In this document: piece by piece, positions 1 through 5,654 of the stretch
Numbering within the stretch: the stretch's first letter is position 1
How the letters are laid out: the number at the start of each line of letters is the position of its first letter
Assembly: GCA_031262285.1 (NCBI GenBank)
Contig: JAISHZ010000118.1
Coordinates: 1 to 7,460, forward strand
DNA from: Lachnospiraceae bacterium
GTDB taxonomy: Bacteria; Bacillota_A; Clostridia; Lachnospirales; Lachnospiraceae
Length of the DNA stretch: 7,460 bases
Direction: 5' to 3'
Translations under genes and position numbers: made by a program
Notes under the pieces: generated by a model
Database searches by the model: none
The model's input: the letters and a program-made list of their open reading frames with translations, nothing else
What the model was told of the DNA's origin: nothing

Positions 1-115
1 GATCCCGTCGCTGTAAGGGAAGAGTTCTGTCGCAATATGTCACTGAGAGGTTCCTCTTGGGAAGGCGCGATCGGAGCGGGGAAGCCCAAGCCAGAAGACC
101 TGCCTGAAAACAATC
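1..115 (+). ncRNA. Cobalamin (B12) riboswitch aptamer, 5'-truncated
   Basis: This is the 3' portion of a cobalamin riboswitch; the 5' part, including the first strand of P1 and the upstream B12-box elements, lies before the window. Conserved blocks appear in the canonical order: CCGTCGCTGTAA near 5-16 (variant of CCGCTGTAA), GTCACTG at 39-45, GGGAAGGC at 59-66, GGGAAGCCCAAGCCAGAAG at about 79-97, and the hallmark AGACCTGCC ending near 105. Members of this family bind adenosyl- or methylcobalamin and repress B12 synthesis or transport genes. Here the element precedes a DUF4430 gene and an ECF S component, which fits control of B12 uptake. An intrinsic terminator follows immediately, so control is probably by premature termination. 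The subclass and preferred cobalamin form cannot be judged from the truncated aptamer. Confidence 0.93.
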
Positions 116-152
116 GCAATGCCACGTGGAGATGGTGAAGCCGGCAATACTT

Positions 153-181
153 ACTTTTGCATTGGCTGCAAAAGTTTTTTT
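153..181 (+). terminator. Riboswitch-controlled intrinsic terminator
   Basis: A perfect 9-bp stem (ACTTTTGCA 153-161 with TGCAAAAGT 167-175) with the five-base loop TTGGC is followed directly by six T residues (176-181). This is a textbook Rho-independent terminator placed between the B12 aptamer and the first ORF, so it should be the expression platform's OFF structure. A candidate antiterminator pairing is visible: GCA/GCCA at 116-118 and 121-124 can pair with TGGC/TGC at 163-169, leaving a two-base bulge, and this would break up the terminator loop and its 3' arm. The 116-124 segment lies just after the aptamer core, where the P1 3' strand is expected, so ligand binding could hide it and allow termination. 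The antiterminator is inference. Confidence 0.85.
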
Positions 182-199
182 GTGTCCAAAATCATCCCG

Positions 200-218
200 C
201 GCGGCTCGCAGCGCCGCG
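200..218 (+). other. GC-rich hairpin in the leader, near the ribosome binding site
   Basis: CGCGGC (200-205) can pair with GCCGCG (213-218) across a seven-base loop. All six pairs are G-C, in an otherwise AT-balanced leader. It lies between the riboswitch terminator and the weak AGGA (231-234) of the DUF4430 gene. No T-run follows, so it is not a second terminator. It may set mRNA stability or translation of the first gene; no known motif is recognised. Confidence 0.4.
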
Positions 219-245
219 AAGACGGCAGAAAGGACAAAAGAAATC

Positions 246-692
246 ATGACTGAGAAACAACGCTCTACAAAACCCATGGCAAAATGGCTCCCGTATATCG
301 TAGGAGCCCTCTTTGGCGCACTCCTCGTCGGACTGTTCTTTGTTTATCAGAATTTCAAAGAAAAGCCGGTTGTCGGAGAGAAAGACATTGTCATCGAAGT
401 AACCTCGATGAGCGGTGAAGTCACAAAATATGAGCTTAACACAGATGCGCAGTTTTTGATTGAAGCGATGGAAGAAGCCAAGTCGCAAGGACTGACCTTT
501 TCGGGAACCACAAGTGAGTATGGTCTCTCTATTGAAGTCGTTAACGGCGAAAAAGCGGTCTATAGCGAAGGCGCTTATTGGTCGTTCTATGTGAATGGCG
601 AATACTGCAATTACGGTGTTGAAACACAGCCTGTCGAAGATGAAGATCAATTTTCCATCGTCTTTACGGATGCTTCCACTTTTGGTCAATAA
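246..692 (+). CDS. Membrane-anchored DUF4430 (transcobalamin-like) protein
   Basis: The protein has 148 residues. A short basic N-terminus (residues 1-13) is followed by one hydrophobic segment at about 15-34, probably an uncleaved anchor or signal-anchor. The extracellular remainder (about 45-146) has the DUF4430 pattern: a beta-rich segment, then YWSFYVNGEY at about 111-120, GVETQPVEDEDQF at about 124-136 and a terminal strand. DUF4430 resembles the C-terminal domain of eukaryotic transcobalamin and intrinsic factor, and in Firmicutes it often lies near vitamin transport genes. The likely role is capture of cobalamin or a corrinoid at the cell surface for the ECF S component encoded downstream. 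The reading frame stays open back to a GTG at 126, but that extension would run through the riboswitch terminator, so ATG 246 is preferred. A weak AGGA at 231-234 lies 11 bases upstream. Role in B12 binding is inferred from the family and the riboswitch, not from visible ligand residues. Confidence 0.85.
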   Translation: MTEKQRSTKPMAKWLPYIVGALFGALLVGLFFVYQNFKEKPVVGEKDIVIEVTSMSGEVTKYELNTDAQFLIEAMEEAKSQGLTFSGTTSEYGLSIEVVNGEKAVYSEGAYWSFYVNGEYCNYGVETQPVEDEDQFSIVFTDASTFGQ

Positions 693-714
693 ACTATTGA
701 AACTACCATGAGCT

Positions 715-796
715 GCCCGTTTAAGTGGGTTAAAGACGCATCAGAAGTGATAAGCCAAGAACGCTTTTACTTCTGATGCGCACCGCTAAAGCGGGC
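715..796 (+). repeat. Long nested hairpin between the two uptake genes
   Basis: The intercistronic gap contains an almost self-complementary 82-base element. The outer stem pairs 715-728 with 783-796 (GCCCG with CGGGC, continuing with two G-T pairs and one A-A mismatch). The inner stem is a perfect 12-bp match, CGCATCAGAAGT (737-748) with ACTTCTGATGCG (769-780). It extends by a G-T and an A-T pair, then, after one bulged T, by AAGC (752-755) with GCTT (763-766), leaving loop CAAGAAC. The internal loop is asymmetric (729-736 against 781-782). No T-run follows, so it is not a classical terminator. It could be an mRNA processing or stabilising element, a regulatory RNA domain, or one copy of a small palindromic repeat. 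It matches no riboswitch class I can name. Confidence 0.75.
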
Positions 797-898
797 TAAA
801 AACTTGATGTGAACAAAGCTACCATAATGACATTGCGTATAAAGCGAAATACGGTTTCACTCTATGCGCAATTCATATGGTCTTTTCCTTTTTATTAC

Positions 899-905
899 AA
901 GGAGA
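899..905 (+). promoter_or_regulatory. Ribosome binding site deciding the ECF S start
   Basis: AAGGAGA lies 8 bases before ATG 914 and is the only good Shine-Dalgarno sequence in the area. The frame is open upstream to a GTG at 809, but that codon has no ribosome binding site and the extension lacks transporter character, so translation from 914 is preferred. Confidence 0.8.
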
Positions 906-913
906 AACCCCCT

Positions 914-1447
914 ATGCATAGGAAGCATATGCCGTTAAAATCCTTGGTACAAATTGCTATGATGGTCGCGGTTATTGAAGTTTTCAAACTCACACTAAGC
1001 GGACTGCCCAACATTGAGCTAACATCCTTTTTTATAATCTGTTTCACGCTGATGTTTGGGCATCGCATCTTATATGTGATCGCGGTCTTTGTATTGATCG
1101 AAGGATTGATATTTGGATTCGGAATTTGGTGGTTCACGTATCTGTATCTATGGCCTTTGCTCGCACTCGGAGCGTGGCTATTACGAAAACGTGCCACCAC
1201 CCTACCTCTTGCGTTATTATCCGGTTTCTTTGGACTGTCTTTTGGGTTTTTGAGTGCGCTGACGCAGTTTTTGATCAATACGCCCACCCTCGGGGTCGCA
1301 AGTGGTTTGTACGCCACATTCGCTTGGTGGGTGGCCGGTATCCCATGGGATATGGTTCATGGCATCTCAAACTTCTTTGTCATGTTCTTGCTATACCGTC
1401 CGTTTCAAGTCCTAAAAACTCGGCATTTACAACTACATGGTTCATAA
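914..1447 (+). CDS. ECF transporter S component, probably for cobalamin
   Basis: The protein has 177 residues and is very hydrophobic, with about six membrane segments (roughly 10-27, 36-49, 51-70, 72-90, 96-120 and 133-161), matching the size and topology of ECF S components. Visible family features are an AxxxA motif in the first helix (A15, A19), used by S components to contact EcfT; LPNIE at 31-35; a GFGIWW...YLYLWPLL run at 68-83; and GIPWDMVHGISNF at 142-154, like the conserved last-helix signature. These proteins bind a vitamin in the membrane and deliver it through the shared EcfA-EcfA'-EcfT module, none of which is encoded here, implying a group II system. Substrate is not readable from the residues. 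The B12 riboswitch upstream and the DUF4430 partner make cobalamin (CbrT-type function) or another corrinoid the best guess. Confidence 0.85.
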   Translation: MHRKHMPLKSLVQIAMMVAVIEVFKLTLSGLPNIELTSFFIICFTLMFGHRILYVIAVFVLIEGLIFGFGIWWFTYLYLWPLLALGAWLLRKRATTLPLALLSGFFGLSFGFLSALTQFLINTPTLGVASGLYATFAWWVAGIPWDMVHGISNFFVMFLLYRPFQVLKTRHLQLHGS

Positions 1448-1459
1448 TATGCCGAAAGA

Positions 1460-1522
1460 ACCGTTTATCTAAATACGAAGCTTTCGTGTGAATTCAGCGT
1501 AGATTCAAACGGTGAATTTTTT
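1460..1522 (+). terminator. Probable structured terminator of the B12 uptake operon
   Basis: Starting 13 bases after the S-component stop codon, ACCGTTT (1460-1466) can pair with AAACGGT (1507-1513), continued by ATCT (1467-1470) with AGAT (1501-1504) after a two-base bulge. Inside is a small hairpin, ATACGAA (1473-1479) with TTCGTGT (1483-1489, one G-T pair). A run of six T (1517-1522) follows three bases after the outer stem. The position and T-run suggest an intrinsic terminator, but the stem is long and interrupted, so the call is moderate. A shorter alternative stem, GATTCA/TGAATT (1502-1507 with 1513-1518), uses the same T-run. Confidence 0.45.
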
Positions 1523-1627
1523 ATTACATATCAACAAAAATGTTGTCGAACGTTGCGATAAAAAATGATGAAATATGAGAATTATATCAATTAAGGGTTG
1601 CCGAATCGTATATGGGATGATACTATG

Positions 1628-1660
1628 TTTATGAGACGCTTCGAAGCGAATTTTCATAAA
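1628..1660. repeat. Composite dyad with a 12-bp perfect palindrome
   Basis: CGCTTCGAAGCG (1637-1648) is a perfect palindrome. It is framed by a second inverted pair, TTTATGA (1628-1634) and TCATAAA (1654-1660). As RNA or cruciform this gives a 7-bp outer stem, a small asymmetric internal loop and a CGCT/AGCG inner stem with a TCGA loop. No T-run follows. It could be a protein-binding site or a stem-loop; it matches no named operator that I recognise. Confidence 0.6.
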
Positions 1661-1679
1661 AGCACACCGCTTGCGCCGC

Positions 1680-1695
1680 TATACGCGCGCGTATA
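1680..1695. promoter_or_regulatory. 16-bp perfect palindrome, candidate operator
   Basis: TATACGCGCGCGTATA is perfectly self-complementary, with an alternating purine-pyrimidine core. Its symmetry and position upstream of the lipoprotein gene (start at 1928) fit a binding site for a dimeric regulator, but it lies about 230 bases from the start codon. No cognate regulator can be named. A related but imperfect string, ATATGCGCGCGG, occurs at 1734-1745. Confidence 0.4.
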
Positions 1696-1873
1696 TGTTC
1701 TTCGAACACATATATTTTCTTTACACGTTGGACATATGCGCGCGGTCGATACTCACGGAACCATATGCAAAAATCACACGAGCAATTGGATGTATATTCC
1801 TGACATCTTCGTGATGAGTCAAACGATTTTGTAACAAATATGCGAAGTAGAACTGGTTCATGAAACGGATGCG

Positions 1874-1906
1874 CTCAAAATTACTTGAGTACGTGAAACC
1901 ACTCAA
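1874..1906 (+). promoter_or_regulatory. Two mutually exclusive stems before the lipoprotein gene
   Basis: TTGAG (1885-1889) can pair either upstream with CTCAA (1874-1878) or, as TTGAGT (1885-1890), downstream with ACTCAA (1901-1906). The two stems exclude each other and end 10 bases before the Shine-Dalgarno sequence at 1916-1919. This resembles a minimal RNA switch, but stems of 5-6 bp can arise by chance. Confidence 0.25.
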
Positions 1907-1915
1907 ACCACCAAT

Positions 1916-1919
1916 GAGG
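1916..1919 (+). promoter_or_regulatory. Ribosome binding site deciding the lipoprotein start
   Basis: GAGG, followed by TG, lies 8 bases before ATG 1928. The in-frame GTG at 1919 overlaps this Shine-Dalgarno sequence, so it is unlikely to be the start. The ATG gives a short charged N-terminus and a normal lipoprotein signal peptide. Confidence 0.75.
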
Positions 1920-1927
1920 TGAAAAGA

Positions 1928-4168
1928 ATGTTAACAAGAATCGCAATCTCCGCACTAAGCTTTATTATATGCGGAATGATGTTTATGAGCTGCACGAAAG
2001 AAGTACCCCAAGGTACGTTGCAATTAGAGGCGGGAAGCTTAGACGCGGATAAATTTGTGTATGTTTCAACAGATAAAACACTTTTCAAAGAGGCAGCAAT
2101 TGATTCGTCCTGTGTCGTGCTGACGCATGATGTTTGTTTCTATATTGAAGAAGATGACGATGATAACTACCTTTTGGTTTCTCAGTCGCTTACCGAAAAC
2201 GTAAAGCCGACTAAGTTTTCGCTCGAATCAATTCCGTCTTATTCTCCTTATCACATGAGGCGAGATATCAATGGTAACTTACATATTTTGTGGCAATTGA
2301 TGGCACTGGATGAATCCGGACCAAACTATATCATTGCAAAATACGATGGTCTAGGTCAAAAGTTATCGGAGGTGCAACTCCAAGAATCGGGAATGAGTAG
2401 TAATGCAGAGTCATTTATATTTTATATGGCATTAGATGGGGAAGGCAATCTCTATCTGGCTGATAATAAAACCGTTTGGTTGTACGGTGCAACCGGAACA
2501 TATCATGGTCAAATAGAACCTTCCGGAATCCTAAGCAGCTTGGCAACGAATCAAGACGGCAAGGTCTACATGGCTTATCAACAATCGAGCAAGCAATGGT
2601 TGGCAAGGATTAACTTTCAATCGAAATCCTTGGAGAAAACGTATGATATCCATGACAGTGGCATTGGTGGGTCGCTGTCGCTAGGATACAATGACAAATT
2701 GCTTTATTATAACGGAAATGATCTTTTTGAATTTGACCCATCGGCAGAGGTGGTGACAAAGATTCTAAACTGGATAGATTGTAATGTAGACGGTTCATCT
2801 GTCCGCCAGGTTACGAAATTGACAGATGACAGATTTGTTGTAGCCACGGACAAATGGCTGAATAATTTACCGGATACAGCGCTTAGCATCCTCACAAAGA
2901 CGTTACGCGCAGACCTACCGGATAAGGAATTAATTGTTTTTGGCGTTTTTTTCGATTTTTATGCCACAAACCTCAGTAAGCAGATTGCCGCTTTCAATAA
3001 AAGCAGTAACAAATATGAGATTGTTGTTAAAACATACATAGATGTCGAGGGTAGTATAAGCAAGGATGAGCGCAATGATGCCATGGCAATCATCAATAGT
3101 GAAATAATCGCCGGTCAAGCACCGGATATTCTATTGCTTCCTTCCGATGTAGTTAACTGGAACTCCTATGCCGAGAAAGATGTCTTTGTGGATTTAAATG
3201 AAATGTTAGCGCAAAGTCAAACATTAAAAAAAGAAGATCTCATAGCCAGTGTAGTCAGAGCATTTACCTATGATGGTAAACTCGTTGGTTTACCTACATT
3301 CTTTTCTTTGGATGCTATATATGGCAAACAATCAAATCTAGGTAATCGAACTGGTATGACACTTGATGAATTATCATCTTTCATGGATGAACATCCGAAT
3401 CAAATGATATTCAAAGAAATGACAAAGAGGAGCATGCTACATTATTTCACATCTTTTCATATAGACTCATTTTTAGATTTGGAGCATGGAACATGTCCTT
3501 TTGATGGGAAAGCATTTCAAGAATTGTTAGAATTAGCAAATCGTTTTCCGAATGAAATAGATGCTGCATTGGTCGCGAATGAAGAGCCATTACTTCATCA
3601 TATTATATTTTTTGGTTTTGACGAATATCAAGGAGAATTTGTGACAGCGGGGGAGCCGGTCAACTTCATAGGCTACCCTACGCCGGACCGGGAACCTGGT
3701 ATCGGATTGGTGGCGCCGGATGGGATTTATACCATCACATCGCAGTCTAAAAACAAAGAAGGTGCGTGGTTATTTCTGGAGAGTTTACTTACGGAAGAAG
3801 ATGATGGATTTGCTCCCGATACCCTTCATGTGAATAAAAAAATATTAGATAAGCGTATGACAGAAGTGGTGGAAGCAGAATTAATGTACTCTCCATTTGT
3901 GAAAGATGAAAACGGTGAAAAGATTCCGTTTAGAATGCTGCTATTTTATGGTCAAGTTCAAATTATATTACCTGATGCTACGAGGGAGGACGTAGATGGG
4001 TTATATGCGCTGATTGACTGCGCTGTTAAAATCATCTCCGAAACCGATGACATTATGACGATCGTCTTAGAAGAAGCGGAGGCATATTTCAACGGCTCCA
4101 AGACTTTGGAACAAGTGACGGATATCATACAGAACAGAGCGAAGAACTATGTGAGTGAAAATCAATAG
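1928..4168 (+). CDS. Lipoprotein: beta-propeller-like half plus ABC solute-binding half
   Basis: The protein has 746 residues from ATG 1928. Residues 1-22 form a lipoprotein signal peptide with hydrophobic core and a lipobox-like FMSC; Cys22 would carry the lipid. Residues about 40-325 contain recurring short beta motifs ending in DGEGNLYL-like strings (INGNLHILW near 115-122, DGEGNLYLAD near 170-179, QDGKVYMAY near 209-217), typical of NHL or similar propeller blades. Residues about 334-746 resemble a family 1 extracellular solute-binding protein: an opening strand-helix (LSKQIAAFNKSSN, about 349-361), GQAPDILLLPS (396-406), DGKLVGLPTFFSLDAIYG (449-466), GIYTI with KEGAWLFLESLL (about 599-620), and the C-terminal helix with YFNGSKTLEQVTDIIQNR. 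Such proteins bind sugars or oligosaccharides, yet no permease or ATPase gene is adjacent. A sensory or scavenging role is therefore as likely as transport. The ligand is unknown. The gene converges with the histidine kinase gene. Confidence 0.85.
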   Translation: MLTRIAISALSFIICGMMFMSCTKEVPQGTLQLEAGSLDADKFVYVSTDKTLFKEAAIDSSCVVLTHDVCFYIEEDDDDNYLLVSQSLTENVKPTKFSLESIPSYSPYHMRRDINGNLHILWQLMALDESGPNYIIAKYDGLGQKLSEVQLQESGMSSNAESFIFYMALDGEGNLYLADNKTVWLYGATGTYHGQIEPSGILSSLATNQDGKVYMAYQQSSKQWLARINFQSKSLEKTYDIHDSGIGGSLSLGYNDKLLYYNGNDLFEFDPSAEVVTKILNWIDCNVDGSSVRQVTKLTDDRFVVATDKWLNNLPDTALSILTKTLRADLPDKELIVFGVFFDFYATNLSKQIAAFNKSSNKYEIVVKTYIDVEGSISKDERNDAMAIINSEIIAGQAPDILLLPSDVVNWNSYAEKDVFVDLNEMLAQSQTLKKEDLIASVVRAFTYDGKLVGLPTFFSLDAIYGKQSNLGNRTGMTLDELSSFMDEHPNQMIFKEMTKRSMLHYFTSFHIDSFLDLEHGTCPFDGKAFQELLELANRFPNEIDAALVANEEPLLHHIIFFGFDEYQGEFVTAGEPVNFIGYPTPDREPGIGLVAPDGIYTITSQSKNKEGAWLFLESLLTEEDDGFAPDTLHVNKKILDKRMTEVVEAELMYSPFVKDENGEKIPFRMLLFYGQVQIILPDATREDVDGLYALIDCAVKIISETDDIMTIVLEEAEAYFNGSKTLEQVTDIIQNRAKNYVSENQ

Positions 4169-4195
4169 AGAAAATTCTGAATGTTCGCGGTCGCT

Positions 4196-5626
4196 CTATA
4201 CATCGTCATCATCATCAATATCCGATTTCGCAAGCTGAAATATAAATTCGCTCCCCTCTCCCGGGGTGCTGATGACGTTGATATGTTCATTATGTGTGCG
4301 TATGATTTCACGCACGATTGATAGACCAAGTCCGGTTCCTTTCTTGTCCTTTCCCCGAGAAAGGTCGGACTTATAAAATCGATCCCAAATCAACTTCAAA
4401 TCCTCTCTGGGTATTCCAATGCCACTGTCTTTCACAGAAACCCACACTTTATTCTTCTTTTCGGAAGTCTCCACCCTAATAAAAGAATCATGGTGGCTAA
4501 ATTTGATTGCGTTGTCCAACAGGTTGTACAAAACTTGCTGTATCTTGGCTTGGTCTGCGTTTACGAATAGGCTCTGTCCGCTCAACACTAAGTTGATCTT
4601 GATATTGCGCTTGTTGCAGGTTCCCTCGAAGGAATACGCAGTATCGCGAATGACTTGGTTGATGTCGAAATCCGTGCGTTCCAGATACATACCTTTCATG
4701 TTCAAATTGTTTAAGGTCAGCAGATTGTTCGTCAGCTTCGTGAGACGGTCCGCTTCGTTGAGTACGATTGTGATATATTTTTCATGAAGCTCCGGGGGGA
4801 TGGTGCCGTCCAACATGGCCTTTAGATACCCTTGAACGGAGGTAAGCGGCGAACGAAAATCATGAGAAATATTCGCGACGAACTTCTTTTGATCATCTTC
4901 CGAACGCGCAATTTCACTCGCCATATAGGATAAACACGCGGCTAAATATCCGATTTCATCCTCACTTTCGACTTGGAACTCATAATGCATGTTCCCGGAA
5001 GCATATTGTTCAGTCGCGTAGGTGATTTTGCGCAGCGGGATATAAACAATTTGTGTAAAGAAAAACAAGATGATCAACGAGAGTAAAAATAAAATCCCAA
5101 GCAATATATAACAAATCACGAGCATGCTGTTCGTTTTTTCTTCTATCAAATCCAAGTCACAGTGGATGACCACATAACCTTGCACTGTGTAGGCCGGCGC
5201 GATGGTCGCGATTACTGTCAAAACTTCCTTTTCAAAATATCCAAAGAAATGATCCATCATATAGTAGGAGCCTTGAAAAACTGTCGGATCAAAACCTTCG
5301 ATCTTTCGTACAGACTCTACGTCCAGATCAGCCGCCGAATCCACGATCACGCGTCCGGATGGATTCATGATCTTGATATCGGATTCTACATACATCGCAA
5401 TGCGGTCAACAAGCATTTTGACGTAATCAATACTGGTTTCTACTTTGTAGAGGTCACCGGCTTCGTTTTGTGCCAACCTCGTTGCTTCTGTGTAGAGTGT
5501 CGTCGCTTTTTCGCGCAACAAATTCTCTCGTATCATCCCGGGTACAAAAGTGGATACGATGGCAAACCCGAAAATTCCGAAAATCACATAAGCTAAAATG
5601 AACTTTAGGTATAAGGTTTTTTTCAC
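4196..5626 (-). CDS. Membrane sensor histidine kinase
   Basis: The protein has 476 residues. It has a first membrane helix at about 7-29, an extracellular sensor region at about 30-166 (PAS/Cache-like in size, with a VDSAAD string at 95-100), and a second helix at about 168-191. A HAMP linker follows at about 192-245. The HisKA domain has phospho-acceptor His255 in SHDFRSPLTS. The ATPase domain shows the N box (N368, N372 in NLLDNAIKFS), G1 (DSGIGIP, 400-406), F box (WDRFYKSD, 414-421) and G2 (GTGLGLS, 430-436), so all catalytic motifs are intact. It should phosphorylate the response regulator encoded 28 bases upstream. The start is GTG at 5626 with GGAG five bases before it. The C-terminus carries an acidic tail DIDDDDDV. 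The signal sensed is unknown; architecture is close to the PhoR/WalK/ResE group, but no specific orthology is claimed. Confidence 0.95.
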   Translation of the reverse strand: MKKTLYLKFILAYVIFGIFGFAIVSTFVPGMIRENLLREKATTLYTEATRLAQNEAGDLYKVETSIDYVKMLVDRIAMYVESDIKIMNPSGRVIVDSAADLDVESVRKIEGFDPTVFQGSYYMMDHFFGYFEKEVLTVIATIAPAYTVQGYVVIHCDLDLIEEKTNSMLVICYILLGILFLLSLIILFFFTQIVYIPLRKITYATEQYASGNMHYEFQVESEDEIGYLAACLSYMASEIARSEDDQKKFVANISHDFRSPLTSVQGYLKAMLDGTIPPELHEKYITIVLNEADRLTKLTNNLLTLNNLNMKGMYLERTDFDINQVIRDTAYSFEGTCNKRNIKINLVLSGQSLFVNADQAKIQQVLYNLLDNAIKFSHHDSFIRVETSEKKNKVWVSVKDSGIGIPREDLKLIWDRFYKSDLSRGKDKKGTGLGLSIVREIIRTHNEHINVISTPGEGSEFIFQLAKSDIDDDDDV

Positions 5627-5654
5627 GAAGTCTCCATATCGTTATATGGCATGG

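Larger units (their letters stand above)
1523..1927. other. Palindrome-rich non-coding spacer
   Basis: About 400 bases contain no convincing gene. The longest open frame (1598-1834, TTG start, no ribosome binding site) has no recognisable protein features. Dyad structures are unusually frequent: CAACA/TGTTG (1532-1536 with 1541-1545), a composite dyad at 1628-1660, a 16-bp perfect palindrome at 1680-1695, an imperfect hairpin at 1692-1714 (TATAT and GTTC arms with GAAC and ATATA), CATC/GATG at 1804-1816, and two competing stems at 1874-1906. No clear -35/-10 pair with proper spacing was found, although a promoter for the lipoprotein gene must lie here or be very weak. The spacer may be a regulatory region or a decayed palindromic element. 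Confidence 0.6.

Noticed and set aside
126..245. Upstream extension of the DUF4430 frame to GTG 126
   Set aside because: It would translate through the riboswitch terminator (153-181) and gives an N-terminus without membrane or family character. ATG 246 gives a normal signal-anchor.
809..913. Upstream extension of the ECF S component to GTG 809
   Set aside because: No ribosome binding site precedes GTG 809, while AAGGAGA lies 8 bases before ATG 914, which starts a protein of typical S-component length.
1728..1753. Promoter-like TTGGAC and GATACT in the spacer
   Set aside because: The spacing is only 14 bases and the -10 match is weak, so it does not qualify as a sigma-A promoter.
1598..1834. 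78-residue open frame in the spacer
   Set aside because: It has a TTG start and no ribosome binding site, crosses two palindromes and shows no recognisable domain, so it is probably chance.
4165..4199. Bidirectional terminator between the convergent lipoprotein and kinase genes
   Set aside because: Only ATAGAG/CTCTAT can pair across 23 unpaired bases, and no T-run follows on either strand.
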